From: Mycolicibacterium porcinum
GTDB taxonomy: Bacteria > Actinomycetota > Actinomycetes > Mycobacteriales > Mycobacteriaceae
Length of the DNA: 64,000 bases
Assembly: GCA_002086835.1 (NCBI GenBank)
Contig: MVIG01000002.1
Location: forward strand, 248,001 to 312,000
Reading direction: 5' to 3'
Below, piece by piece: positions 56,201-64,000 of this stretch. Every line of letters begins with the position of its first letter. Position 1 is the first letter of the stretch. The notes under the pieces were generated by a model. That model was not told the origin of the DNA and ran no database searches. It was given only the letters and a program-made list of their open reading frames with translations. The translations under genes were made by a program, and so were the position numbers.

Positions 56201-56583
56201 AACGTCTCACGGATGCGATCGGCGGTATCGTCCTGCGGCTGGAGCAGCGCCTCGATTACGTCGGAACCGGGCTGCAACAACAGGTGGTAGACATGGCAGA
56301 CCCGCCCGTCCGGTCTCGTCCAGGTGTCGGCCTGTTCCTCAAGCACCTCCAGGTCCATGCTCTGCAGCGCGGGCAGCATCCGGCGTAGCGGAACCGGGTC
56401 GAGGGCAGCGAGCGCGAAGTTCAGCCGCCCGTCCGTGTCGCCGGCCCAACCGAGGTTCACCTCGACCGCATCGCCCATCAGATCGTTGAGCGCCTCGGCC
56501 GACAGTAGCCGGCTGGGTACCACAACCCCGGCTTGCTGATCCAACGTGTCGGGCGCAATGGGGTTGGCGCGCAACGAGTCCAC
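53272..56583 (-). CDS. gdh: NAD-specific glutamate dehydrogenase, large class
   Basis: The protein has 1103 residues from GTG 56583, preceded by GAGGAG; the longer frame to 57069 has no support. It interconverts glutamate and 2-oxoglutarate. Family motifs: RFGLVARGGLRWSDRHDDYRT and KAQAVKNAMIVPVGAKGVFVVK (about residues 300-345), then YARRGGLVNTDAIDNAAGV and DCSDHEVNIKILL. The protein is some 500 residues shorter than the ~1,600-residue enzyme of M. tuberculosis (Rv2476c), which has a long N-terminal regulatory region. This one fits the ~115-kDa class. It may be a second isozyme. Confidence 0.9.
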   Translation of the reverse strand: MDSLRANPIAPDTLDQQAGVVVPSRLLSAEALNDLMGDAVEVNLGWAGDTDGRLNFALAALDPVPLRRMLPALQSMDLEVLEEQADTWTRPDGRVCHVYHLLLQPGSDVIEALLQPQDDTADRIRETFQAMWAGRVESDGFNALLLRAALSWRQVTVLRSYSRYLRQLPLPYGQTRIQRVLLDNPAATRALLDLFEARFDRTEQPADSPHRIARIAEAEQRVAAEIDQVLHIDADRILRAYHNLINATVRTNAFAPDALTVWAPYLVHKLDAQSIDELPQPRPLSEIFVYSPEFEGLHLRFGLVARGGLRWSDRHDDYRTEVLGLVKAQAVKNAMIVPVGAKGVFVVKARTAAGESPRVQGLRSYRQFIAALLDVVDKTAPSDSGDRPRFGGVVCHDGPDPYLVVAADKGTATFSDSANAVALDRGYWMGDAFASGGSAGYDHKAMGITARGAWVSGDTHLAELGIDSTTDEFSAVGIGDMSGDVFGNGMLLRPGLRLVAAFDHRHIFVDPQPDTVPARKERQRLFELPQSSWDDYDRSVISAGGGVWPRTAKTIATTPEMRAALGMDDDQTRLTPTELISHILRAPVDLLFNGGIGTYIKAGDEQHSDIADKVNDPVRVDAEDVRARVIVEGGNLGLSQRARISYARRGGLVNTDAIDNAAGVDCSDHEVNIKILLDSAARSGLITGSARNRLLVDMTDEVAQLVLANNQAHNRLLSDARSNAAQMVDVHARMTADLEARRGLHRSRENMPSPAEFASLAKDGGALTAPQLATLMAHVKLDLKAELLRGEMFDDPYFVALLTRYFPPTLRRRLGEPLPEHPLRREIIATSVVNRVLATSGLTFAFRLSEETGASPADIVRAHAVVSEVFDLDTLWSDIYAAGLSPALTNAMIIEGRRLLDRAARWFVLNRPQPLEIDTEITRFSNQVAKLYGQLESMLRGQERETVLAAHDDLVTRGVPANIAQRISESLYAFSLLDIIEVAHVHKEDSAQLARIYFELSDRLGVDRLLLAVSSLPRGGRWHAQARLALREDLYRSLRDLTIDVTRHGIDGAQAASTIRDFEAFNRPRLERARRTLDEFLDSAEPDLAVLSVASAQLRRLHR

Positions 56584-56773
56584 GGTTCCGGTCTCCTCAA
56601 TCGTCGTTGATCGATGCCGTCGGTTGCGGTCGACGGATGGACCAATCCTGGGGTGTGAAGCGCGCCCGTCGAGGAGACAAAGTGTCAGTGAAATGTGGCC
56701 GGTCATTACACTGTGTCGGCCGAAGCCGGTGGCGCCGTCGAGGCAACCCGACCTGCCCGGCGCGGGAGGCCGG

Positions 56774-57472
56774 TCAGATCGGCTGACTGGTAAGCCATTC
56801 GACCGCGTCCGCCCAGTGCTCGGCCGCGGGGTTGATCTGCTCGCCGTGAGGCAGCCCCTGGTACTCGCGCAACTCGACGCTGTCATCGTCGCGGATCGCG
56901 GCATCGCGATAGTCGCGGGAATGTGCGGCGGGCACCCGGACGTCGTCGAGTCCGTGGGTGATGAGTACCGGGCGGCCGACGGGAAGCTGGTATCGCGGGG
57001 ACGCCAGGCAGTACGCATCGGGATTCTCCTCGGGCGTCGCGCCGATGAACTCGATCGCGGCGTTCTCACCGAGGCCCTCGTCGAACGTGCGTCGCACGTC
57101 TGTCACCGGCGACAGGGCCAAGACGAGGTGGGCCTGCCGGGCGTTGAGCAGTGCCAGCTGCCCACCTACGGAATGACCGATCAGCACGATGCGCTTCGTT
57201 TCGGCCGCCTCGCGCACCGCGAATGACACTGCGGCTGTGGCATCTTCGAGGGTTTCCGGGTAGCCGCCGTCCCGGCCGACGCGTCGGTACTCGATGTTGG
57301 CGACGTCCCATCCGCGCGCCGCCAGATCGGCGGCAAGCGGGTCCATCAGATCGGCGCCGAAGCTCCCGCGCCAGTATCCGCCATGGATCAGCACTGCAAG
57401 GCCGACGCTCGGCGACGAGGGAGCCCGCCGATCGACGTATTGCTCAGGGTGGGAGCCGTACGCATGTCTCAT
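56774..57472 (-). CDS. Alpha/beta hydrolase (kynurenine formamidase-like or esterase)
   Basis: The protein has 232 residues. It has an HGGYWRG oxyanion motif, GHSVGGQLAL with the nucleophile Ser, and late Asp and His in GLDDVRVPAAHS and LPHGEQI. The HGG opening and length resemble the BNA7/kynurenine formamidase-like group. It starts 10 bases after the upstream gene's stop on the same strand. The substrate is unknown. Confidence 0.82.
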   Translation of the reverse strand: MRHAYGSHPEQYVDRRAPSSPSVGLAVLIHGGYWRGSFGADLMDPLAADLAARGWDVANIEYRRVGRDGGYPETLEDATAAVSFAVREAAETKRIVLIGHSVGGQLALLNARQAHLVLALSPVTDVRRTFDEGLGENAAIEFIGATPEENPDAYCLASPRYQLPVGRPVLITHGLDDVRVPAAHSRDYRDAAIRDDDSVELREYQGLPHGEQINPAAEHWADAVEWLTSQPI

Positions 57473-57482
57473 GCAGTCGGTT

Positions 57483-58547
57483 CTAGCTCATCGGAACAAC
57501 TCCGCGCGGCAGGATCAACGGGAGATCGTTGTAGGTGACGATGCCGGGCGCGGCGTTGACCACCGCCGGGATCGCATTGATCGGGGGAGTGGCGGTCATG
57601 ATGTGCCCCAGCACCATGAACTCCTCCAGGGTGGTGGCCTCGAAGTCCGGTGGCGGCAGGAACCCGACCTTCATCGTCACGGTCGGGCGACCGGCCACCT
57701 CGATCACCCAGCCGTCCTGATCGATCTGCCAATCCGGCTGCAGGGTCTGACCTTTACGCCACCGAAGGGTGAGTTCGACGCGGGTCTTGCCGCCCACGAT
57801 GCCCTTCCAGCTGACGAACACCCCCGCGACTCCGCCCGCCGGGATGGTCCACGATCCGAGGTCGAGATCCTCTGTGGTCTGGGCGTATTCGGCGTCGCAG
57901 CGGACCTCGTCGAACTCGATCCCGAGCGCGTCCCCGATCATCCGCACCGCCTCGCCGAAGACTCCGGTGCCGTGGGCCGTCATCGCCTGGAGGTCGGGGT
58001 GGTCGATGGGTTGGCCGAACCCGACCGGCTTCTCGGTTTCCGGCGAATCGTAGAACGTGGTGTCGGCGGCTTCGTTGACCGTGACCTTGTCGACGCGGTC
58101 GCAGATGCCCGCCGCCACGATTGCCAGTTGGTTGACGTAACCCGGGCTGATGCCCGATCCGAACATGGTCGAACCGCCCTTGCGGCAGGCTTCGGCGATC
58201 CGGTCGCGGCCCTCGCCCTGGTTGTGCCCGGTGATGAACGATGCGGTCGCGACGACATTGACTCCGGCGGAAAGGATTTCGACGAGTTCATCGACGTCGA
58301 TCCACATGGGGTTGTAGACCACGACATCCGGTTTGAGCGCCAGTAGTGCCTGCACGTCGTTGGTGGCGGTGACGCCGAGGGGCGCGATGCCGACGAGCTC
58401 GCCGACGTCCTTGCCTGCCTTGTCCGGAGACCATGCGTAGCAGCCGATCAGTTCCAGGTTCGGGTTACGGGCGATGGCCGCCACCGAACTCTTGCCAACG
58501 TTGCCCGTCGTCCACTGGACGACCCGGTATGGAGAAGTTTGTGACAT
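57483..58547 (-). CDS. Dihydrodipicolinate-reductase-like oxidoreductase
   Basis: The protein has 354 residues from ATG 58547 (MSQTSPYRVVQWTTGNVGKS). The N-terminal Rossmann nucleotide site is VVQWTTGNVGKSSVAAI, and PDVVVYNPMW, ASFITGHNQGEGRDRI and FGSGISPGYVNQL follow. The same layout occurs in actinobacterial DapB-like or 2,4-diaminopentanoate-dehydrogenase-like proteins of unknown substrate. It is not the housekeeping DapB, which is much shorter. It is divergent from a TetR gene. Confidence 0.8.
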   Translation of the reverse strand: MSQTSPYRVVQWTTGNVGKSSVAAIARNPNLELIGCYAWSPDKAGKDVGELVGIAPLGVTATNDVQALLALKPDVVVYNPMWIDVDELVEILSAGVNVVATASFITGHNQGEGRDRIAEACRKGGSTMFGSGISPGYVNQLAIVAAGICDRVDKVTVNEAADTTFYDSPETEKPVGFGQPIDHPDLQAMTAHGTGVFGEAVRMIGDALGIEFDEVRCDAEYAQTTEDLDLGSWTIPAGGVAGVFVSWKGIVGGKTRVELTLRWRKGQTLQPDWQIDQDGWVIEVAGRPTVTMKVGFLPPPDFEATTLEEFMVLGHIMTATPPINAIPAVVNAAPGIVTYNDLPLILPRGVVPMS

Positions 58548-58578
58548 CGCAGCAGCTCCCTTGCTCGGTTTTGGGCAG

Positions 58579-58598
58579 TTTTCCACTACCGTGAGAAA
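58579..58598. promoter_or_regulatory. Imperfect inverted repeat between the reductase and tetR genes
   Basis: TTTTC and GAAAA flank a CAC-TACC-GTG centre, in the 100-base divergent region 58548-58647. It is a plausible operator for the TetR regulator at 58648. Confidence 0.35.
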
Positions 58599-58647
58599 AA
58601 AGGAAGGGTGGTCCGGCCGGAGCCGGGAGAGAACTAGAGTTTGTGGT

Positions 58648-59316
58648 GTGACCACCGGAAACGCGCCCCGGCGCGGGCGGGGACGTCCGCCGCGTATCGA
58701 TCAGGAGAAGATCGTCGCCGCGGCCCGCGCCATTGCGCCGGGTGCGCTCACGATGCAGGCGGTGGCCGATGCGCTCGGGGTGGACCGCACCACGCTGCAC
58801 TACTACGTCGGCGACCGCGACGGCCTGCTCGAGCTGGTGGTCGCCGATCTGTTCGAGACCGAGTTGTGTTCGATTCAGCTGCCCGAGGGGGCAAGCTGGC
58901 AGGAGATCCTGCGGGCCTATGGCAACGCGATCCGTCAGGGCGTGCTCAAACTCGGTGTGACGGCCACGAGTTTCCGGTTGCGGGGGACCAGCGGGGCTGC
59001 CAGCCTCGCGCTGGCCGAGCAGGTGCTGCGCGCCTTGACCGACGGCGGATTCCGGTCCGACGACGCGGGACGGGTTCTCACCCTGGTATCCGGGCTTGCC
59101 ATGTCAGCCGCGCACGATGTGCTCGGCTCGGCGGAGTCTCGGCTGCATCACCAGACGCCTGAGGTGGTGCGCGCCCTCAAGGACCTGCCGTCCGGCGACT
59201 TCCCGTTGCTCAGCGGTGTGGTGGCCGGTCGGGGCGTCGATGCGACCGCCGCGCAGGACTTCGAATTCAATCTCGACATCGTGATTGCCGGGCTGGAGCA
59301 GTACCTGGCCCGATAG
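58648..59316 (+). CDS. TetR-family regulator
   Basis: The protein has 222 residues from GTG 58648 (MTTGNAPRRGRGRPPRID). The HTH is LTMQAVADALGVDRTTLHYYVGDRDGLLELVV. The C-terminus resembles TetR_C_1-type domains. It is divergent from the DapB-like operon, the most probable target. Confidence 0.86.
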   Translation: MTTGNAPRRGRGRPPRIDQEKIVAAARAIAPGALTMQAVADALGVDRTTLHYYVGDRDGLLELVVADLFETELCSIQLPEGASWQEILRAYGNAIRQGVLKLGVTATSFRLRGTSGAASLALAEQVLRALTDGGFRSDDAGRVLTLVSGLAMSAAHDVLGSAESRLHHQTPEVVRALKDLPSGDFPLLSGVVAGRGVDATAAQDFEFNLDIVIAGLEQYLAR

Positions 59317-59370
59317 GGCCGGGTCGTCGTCGGGGCGCGACTCGAGTACAGTGCTCAGCATCCTCTTAGG

Positions 59371-59386
59371 CGGAACTTGAGTTCCG
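59371..59386. promoter_or_regulatory. 16-bp palindrome upstream of mmpS
   Basis: CGGAACT and AGTTCCG flank TG. The site ends 41 bases before the mmpS GTG at 59428. It may be an operator for the TetR encoded at the end of the operon, or a 5'-leader stem. Confidence 0.5.
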
Positions 59387-59427
59387 TCTGGGTTAATTGG
59401 TCGATAGCAGGTCGGGGAGGCGCAACT

Positions 59428-59856
59428 GTGGTCCGGTTGCTCAAGAGAGCATGGATACCGCTGGTGCTGGTGGTGGTCGTCGCGTTGGGCGCGTACGCGA
59501 TCCTTCGAATTCGTGGTTCTGGCCAGGAGGGGCCGAACTTGGCGGAGGGCTCCGGAATTACCGAGAACTTCAATCCGAAGCACATCAAGTACGAGATCAC
59601 CGGTTCCGGCGGTACGGCGAACATCAACTATCTCGATGAATACGGTCAGCCCAACCTCATCGAAAATGCCTCGCTGCCATGGTCGTTCACGATCGTGACG
59701 ACGTTGCCGTCGATGTCGGCCAACATCATGGCTCAGGGCGAGCGCAACGTCACCGATCTCGGGTGCCGGGTGACGGTCGACGACGACGTGCGTGACGACC
59801 GGACGAGTACCGACACCTTCAAACCGTTCATCTACTGCTTGGTGAAATCCGTATGA
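59428..59856 (+). CDS. mmpS: MmpS-family membrane protein
   Basis: The protein has 142 residues from GTG 59428, 7 bases after GGGGAGG. One N-terminal membrane span (IPLVLVVVVALGAYAILRI) precedes an extracytoplasmic domain with YEITGSGGTANINYLDEYG and SLPWSFTIVT, typical of MmpS4/MmpS5. MmpS proteins assist the paired MmpL exporter. It overlaps mmpL as ATGA. Confidence 0.92.
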   Translation: MVRLLKRAWIPLVLVVVVALGAYAILRIRGSGQEGPNLAEGSGITENFNPKHIKYEITGSGGTANINYLDEYGQPNLIENASLPWSFTIVTTLPSMSANIMAQGERNVTDLGCRVTVDDDVRDDRTSTDTFKPFIYCLVKSV

Positions 59857-62732
59857 GCAACGCGCACAAGAAGTCCCATCGTCCCTTCCTGGGCCGGATG
59901 GTCCGGATTTTTTCGTTGCCGATCATCGTGTTCTGGGTGCTCCTCACGATTGCCCTGGGAACTCTTGTTCCGTCCCTCGATGAGGTCGCAGCATCTCGAT
60001 CGGTGCCGCTGAGCCCCACCGATGCGCCGTCGTATCAGTCGATGCTGAACATCGGCAAGGTGTTTCAGCAGTACGACTCGGACTCCACGGCGATGGTGGT
60101 CTTGGAGAGTGACGAGCCTGTCGGCGCGGCCGCGCACAAGTTCTACGACGAGATCGTCGCGAAACTGAAGGCTGACACCGAGCACGTCCAGAATGTCCAG
60201 GACTTCTGGAGCGATCCGATGACCGCAGCGGGTTCGCAGAGTGTGGACGGAAAGTCCGCGTATGTGCAGATCTTCCTTGCCGGGGACCAGGGCACCAGCA
60301 AGAGCTACGCGTCGGTGGCCGCAGTGCGTGACATCGTGGCCTCGGTGCCCGCGCCGCCGGGTATTACGGCCCACGTCGCCGGAAACAGCGTGCTCAACGC
60401 CGATACCCAGGTGGCGGGGCATCAGAGCATGGCGAAGATGGAGTTGGTGTCGGTCGGCGTCATCATCGTGATGCTGCTGGCGGTTTATCGCTCCGTCGTG
60501 ACACTGCTCGTGTCGATGGTTGTCATCCTTCTGGAACTATTTGCCGCACAGGGTGTTACGGCTGCCGCCGGCTACTTCAACATCATCGGGCTGACCCCGT
60601 ACGCGGTCAGTATGGTGACGATGTTGTCGCTGGCTGCAGGCACCGACTATGTGATTTTCCTCCTCGGCCGATATCACGAGGAGAGATCGAAGGGCCTGGA
60701 TCGGGAAGACGCGTTCTATGTCGCCTACAGCGGTGTATCGCACGTCATCCTCGGCTCCGGCTTGACGATCGTCGGCGCCTGCCTGTGTCTCACCATGACC
60801 ACGCTGCCCTACTTCCAGACCATGGGGCTGCCTTGCGCCATCTCAGTTCTGGTGATCATCATCGCCGGACTGACGTTGGCGCCCGCCGTCCTGACCATCG
60901 CGTCGAAGTTCGGTCTACTCGATCCCAAGCACAAGATCGCGTCGCCGGGCTGGCGCAAGGTCGGCACGTCGGTGGTGCGCTGGCCGATCCCCATCGTCTT
61001 CGTCACCAGCGTGATCGCGGTCATCGGCTTCGTCGCGCTGATGACCTATGTGCCGCAGTACAACGACAAGCAGTTCACCCCCGCTGATATGCCGGCGAAC
61101 CTCGCCATGGGCGTTGCGGATCGGCACTTCTCCCAGGCCCGGATGAACCCCGAGCTGCTGATGCTCGAGGCCGATCATGACCTGCGCACGCCGGCTGACA
61201 TGCTCGTCATCGAAAAGGTCGCCAAGAACGTCATGCACATGCGGGGCATCGAACGAGTGCAGACCATCACCCGGCCTTTGGGTGCCCCGATCGAGCACAG
61301 CTCGATCCCGTTCCTGCTTGGCGCGCAGAACGCCAGCACGCTGCAGTCCGCCAAGTTCAACAACGACAACTCGGCGCAGATGCTGGAGCAGGCCGACGAG
61401 ATGAGCAAGACCGTCGCCAGCATGGAACGCATGTACGCCATCACCAAGGAGCTCACCGAAACCACGCACAGCATGGTCGGCAATACCCACGACATGGTGG
61501 AAGCGACCAAGGACATGCGGGACAACCTCGCCAATTTCGACGATTTCTTCCGACCGCTGCGCAACTACCTGTACTGGGAGCCGCACTGCTTCGACATCCC
61601 GATGTGTCAGTCGATGCGGTCGATCTTCGACACCCTGGACGGCATCGACACACTGACCGACAAGATGCAGACGCTGACCACCGACATGGACCGGATGGAC
61701 GAGTTGATGCCGCAGATGTTGCCGGTGCTGCAGGACACCATCGGGACGATGAAGCGGATGCGCGATTTCATGATTGCGACCCACAGCACCATGGCCGGTA
61801 CCCAGGCCGCGCAACAGGAGGCGGCCAAGGGCGCCACCGAGATCGGCCTGTATTTCGATCAGGCCAAGAACGACGACATGTTCTACCTGCCACCGGATGT
61901 GTTCGAAAACCCTGACTTCAACCGTGCGGTCAAGATGTTCATGTCGCCCGACGGCAAGGCAGTCAGAATGATCATCACCCACCAGGGCGACCCAGCCTCG
62001 GTGGACGGCATCGAACATGTCCGGGGGATCAAAGGTGTTGTCGCCGATGCCCTCAAGGGCACCCCGCTGGCCAGTGCGAAGGTTTCGCTCGCCGGTACGG
62101 CATCGCTCTACAGCGATATGCAGGACGGTGTGATAACCGATCTGATGATCGTGGTGATCGCGGCGATGATTCTCATTTTCAGCATCATGCTGATCATCAC
62201 CCGAAGTGTGGTGGCCGCCATGGTGATTGTCGGCACCGTGGCCGCTTCGCTAGGTACGGCGTGTGGTTTGTCGGTGTTGCTCTGGCAGGACATCCTCGGC
62301 CTGGGCGTGCAATGGATCGTCATCCCGCTGTCGATGGTGATCCTGCTGGCGGTGGGCTCGGATTACAACCTGCTGGTGGTCTCGCGCTTCAAGGAAGAGA
62401 TCCACGCCGGGCTCAATACCGGCATCATCCGTGGCATCGGGGCCACCGGACGTGTCGTCACCGCGGCGGGCCTGGTGTTCGCCTTCACCATGATGTCGAT
62501 GATCGTGTCGGACCTGCGGGTGGTCGGCCAGCTCGGCATGACGATCGGCATCGGCCTGATCGTCGACACGCTGATCGTGCGTTCGTTCATGACCCCGTCG
62601 ATCGCAGCCGCTCTGGGCCGCTGGTTCTGGTGGCCGCTCAACACCTTTGAGATCACCAGGCAGGGCCGCCTCGATCGGGAGCGCAAGAAGCTCGACGACA
62701 ACACGGCGCCCATCCCGACGACGACGGCATGA
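59853..62732 (+). CDS. mmpL: MmpL-family RND transporter (MmpL4/5-like)
   Basis: The protein has 959 residues. It has two sets of about six helices, with proton-relay Asp-Tyr pairs in GTDYVIFLLGRYHEE and GSDYNLLVVSRFKEE. The second periplasmic loop contains a long coiled-coil insert rich in Met and Thr and two Cys (PHCFDIPMC), the feature of MmpL4/MmpL5-type siderophore or drug exporters. The pairing with an MmpS supports that group. Substrate is not determined. Confidence 0.92.
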   Translation: MSNAHKKSHRPFLGRMVRIFSLPIIVFWVLLTIALGTLVPSLDEVAASRSVPLSPTDAPSYQSMLNIGKVFQQYDSDSTAMVVLESDEPVGAAAHKFYDEIVAKLKADTEHVQNVQDFWSDPMTAAGSQSVDGKSAYVQIFLAGDQGTSKSYASVAAVRDIVASVPAPPGITAHVAGNSVLNADTQVAGHQSMAKMELVSVGVIIVMLLAVYRSVVTLLVSMVVILLELFAAQGVTAAAGYFNIIGLTPYAVSMVTMLSLAAGTDYVIFLLGRYHEERSKGLDREDAFYVAYSGVSHVILGSGLTIVGACLCLTMTTLPYFQTMGLPCAISVLVIIIAGLTLAPAVLTIASKFGLLDPKHKIASPGWRKVGTSVVRWPIPIVFVTSVIAVIGFVALMTYVPQYNDKQFTPADMPANLAMGVADRHFSQARMNPELLMLEADHDLRTPADMLVIEKVAKNVMHMRGIERVQTITRPLGAPIEHSSIPFLLGAQNASTLQSAKFNNDNSAQMLEQADEMSKTVASMERMYAITKELTETTHSMVGNTHDMVEATKDMRDNLANFDDFFRPLRNYLYWEPHCFDIPMCQSMRSIFDTLDGIDTLTDKMQTLTTDMDRMDELMPQMLPVLQDTIGTMKRMRDFMIATHSTMAGTQAAQQEAAKGATEIGLYFDQAKNDDMFYLPPDVFENPDFNRAVKMFMSPDGKAVRMIITHQGDPASVDGIEHVRGIKGVVADALKGTPLASAKVSLAGTASLYSDMQDGVITDLMIVVIAAMILIFSIMLIITRSVVAAMVIVGTVAASLGTACGLSVLLWQDILGLGVQWIVIPLSMVILLAVGSDYNLLVVSRFKEEIHAGLNTGIIRGIGATGRVVTAAGLVFAFTMMSMIVSDLRVVGQLGMTIGIGLIVDTLIVRSFMTPSIAAALGRWFWWPLNTFEITRQGRLDRERKKLDDNTAPIPTTTA

Positions 62733-63364
62733 ACGTGATGACGGGCCGCGACGATCCGCCGGACGCACAGTCGAAGCTGCGCCGCCGCACCGACGGTCGA
62801 CTCGACCGGTCGCGTGACGCGGCCATCCTCAACGCGGCGTTGGCGGCGCTGGAGGAGAACGGCTACGTCGACACCAACATGAACGACATCGCCGCGCGAG
62901 CCGGTGTCGGCAAGGCAGCGATCTACCGACGCTGGTCGTCGAAGGCCGCCCTGATCACCGATGCGCTCGTGTACTGGCGGCCCGACCTGCTGGACGACGA
63001 TGCGCCCGACACCGGCAGTCTGGAAGGCGATTTCGACGAACTGGTCCGTCGTGCGGTGCGCAACGACGAGGAGCACTTCTCCTACGACCTGGTGCTGCGG
63101 GCCGCGGTCGAGGCCACCCACGACCCGCATCTCGCTTCGGCCCTCGACGACCTCATGCTGCTCAAGGGCCGGCGCGTGGTGACCGCGATCCTAGAGCGGG
63201 CTGCGGCGCGGGGTGAGGTGGCAGCTGACCGGGACTGGGCACTGGTTGCCGACGTGATGACCGGGATGTGTCTGATGCGGGTGATCGGCGGCCAGAGCAT
63301 CGACGCGAAGTTCATCCGCGACGTCATCGACACGTTGATCCTGCCCGCTGTACGTGACCGGTGA
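62729..63364 (+). CDS. TetR-family regulator of the mmpS-mmpL operon
   Basis: The protein has 211 residues and overlaps mmpL as ATGA. The HTH is MNDIAARAGVGKAAIYRRWSSKAALITDAL. The C-terminal domain matches TetR_C_16-like helices (HLASALDDLMLLKGRRVVT). As the last gene of the operon it is likely to be its local repressor. Confidence 0.88.
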   Translation: MNVMTGRDDPPDAQSKLRRRTDGRLDRSRDAAILNAALAALEENGYVDTNMNDIAARAGVGKAAIYRRWSSKAALITDALVYWRPDLLDDDAPDTGSLEGDFDELVRRAVRNDEEHFSYDLVLRAAVEATHDPHLASALDDLMLLKGRRVVTAILERAAARGEVAADRDWALVADVMTGMCLMRVIGGQSIDAKFIRDVIDTLILPAVRDR

Positions 63365-63485
63365 CGGTGGTGCCGAGAAGCTGACCATCAGTGGTCGCGA
63401 CACCGTTGATCGGTGTAGGTTTGTGGTGGGCCTGATGTTCAAACCATCAGTCGGCGATTAACGATCGCTTGCCATCCCAGTACCA

Positions 63486-63502
63486 GTACGGTAGTCCCGT
63501 AC
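63486..63502. promoter_or_regulatory. Inverted repeat upstream of the DUF5994 locus
   Basis: GTACGG and CCGTAC flank TAGTC, ending 18 bases before the ATG at 63521. It may be an operator or part of the promoter of the coupled ORFs that follow. The 63365-63485 stretch has a small ACACCG/CGGTGT hairpin at 63400-63416 that may end the mmp operon. Confidence 0.35.
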
Positions 63503-63520
63503 CTTTCAAGGACACTCTTC

Positions 63521-63667
63521 ATGGAATCGTCCGAACTGTTTTCACACTGCGAGCAGCAAGCACCCGCGCAGGGAGGCGAGCGTTCGCTCGAACCGACCGT
63601 CGCGCCGGTTTTCTCGGATCTGCCTTCGGATCGACCTCATCCTCGTGCAGAAGCGCACCCGGCGTGA
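63521..63667 (+). CDS. Short ORF (48 residues) coupled to the DUF5994 gene
   Basis: ATG 63521 follows CAAGGACAC, a fair Shine-Dalgarno. The peptide begins MESSELFSHCEQQ and is Pro/Glu-rich. Its TGA overlaps the GTG of the next gene as GTGA. It may be a leader ORF for re-initiation. Confidence 0.35.
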   Translation: MESSELFSHCEQQAPAQGGERSLEPTVAPVFSDLPSDRPHPRAEAHPA

Positions 63668-64000
63668 ACGGCCTCAACGGCACCCGGCGGTTGGCCAGCC
63701 CTGTTCGGCTCGCCCTCGCGCGGCAGCTGGGCACGGATATCGACGGAGCGTGGTGGCCGCACACGGGGTCGGTGGCAAATGAACTGCCCGAACTGGTCGG
63801 CGTTCTGCATCGATCACTCGGGGAAGTTGTTGATATTCGGGTCAATTGGTCGTCTGCCGAGGGCCAGCTGGACCTGGATTCGATCGTGACCGGGACCCGG
63901 GGGCCAACCGGGGTGAAGCTGAGCCGGCCCCGCTTGATGATGGTCGCGGGGCGCGACACGTGTGTGAAACTCCTTGTCGTCCCGTGCAAGACGTCGCAAT
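63664..64000 (+). CDS. DUF5994 family protein (3' truncated by window)
   Basis: About 112 residues are visible from GTG 63664. The opening RLASPVRLALARQLGTDIDG, AWWPHTGSVANELPELVGVL and VVDIRVNWSS match mycobacterial DUF5994 proteins, which are usually about 150 residues. Function unknown. The frame continues past the right edge. Confidence 0.75.
   Translation, partial: MNGLNGTRRLASPVRLALARQLGTDIDGAWWPHTGSVANELPELVGVLHRSLGEVVDIRVNWSSAEGQLDLDSIVTGTRGPTGVKLSRPRLMMVAGRDTCVKLLVVPCKTSQ

Overview
The window is high-GC actinobacterial DNA, almost certainly from a mycobacterium and most like a fast-growing Mycolicibacterium. The grounds are a complete yrbE/mce operon with its accessory proteins, an mmpS-mmpL pair, F420-dependent LLM-type oxidoreductases, a DUF5313 protein, a DUF5994 protein, a Crp protein close to the M. 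tuberculosis cAMP receptor protein, and dense ATGA gene overlaps. No rRNA, tRNA, CRISPR array, transposase or integrase was seen.

Region 1 (1-4805) is a plus-strand catabolic run: the end of an unidentified gene, an AtuA-family (DUF1446) protein, an acyl-CoA dehydrogenase, an LLM oxidoreductase and an enoyl-CoA hydratase. It looks like degradation of a branched or isoprenoid acyl-CoA. Region 2 (4810-7552, minus strand) holds a second LLM oxidoreductase, an unrecognised multi-pass membrane protein and a TetR regulator. Two related motifs sit near the starts of the membrane-protein gene and of the TetR gene. Region 3 (7757-19191) is a mce lipid-import operon: two YrbE permeases, MceA-F, two Mce-associated membrane proteins, a DUF732-like secreted protein and a CAP-domain secreted protein. 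Region 4 (19369-24774) is acs, fadA and fadB, which feed acetate and fatty acids into acetyl-CoA metabolism. Regions 1-4 therefore combine lipid uptake with beta-oxidation.

Region 5 (about 24775-33793) is an accessory island with lower GC, small ORFs and long non-coding stretches. Its core is a four-gene cluster at 28826-33538 that matches the QatABCD antiphage system: KAP-type ATPase, QatB, a QueC-like enzyme and a TatD-like nuclease. A stand-alone PD-(D/E)XK nuclease of the HsdR N-terminal type lies just upstream. Smaller features include a 56-residue ORF with a perfect Shine-Dalgarno sequence, a GTGA-coupled pair of ORFs, and a secreted proline-rich peptide gene headed by a near-perfect 25-bp palindrome.

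Region 6 (33794-64000) returns to ordinary chromosome. It includes a coiled-coil cell-wall protein, a beta-lactamase-like lipoprotein, a GntR-MFS pair, a MarR/OhrR-DUF5313 pair, crp, an Rv2004c-like kinase/ATPase divergent from ctaD with DosR-like boxes between them, a NarL-type two-component system, TetR and LysR regulators, a DUF2236 protein, a Tat lipoprotein hydrolase with a drug-efflux MFS, an XRE regulator, an OsmC protein, a NAD-glutamate dehydrogenase of about 1,100 residues, and an mmpS-mmpL-tetR operon. A DUF5994 gene runs off the right edge. Several intergenic regions carry strong palindromes that are likely operators.
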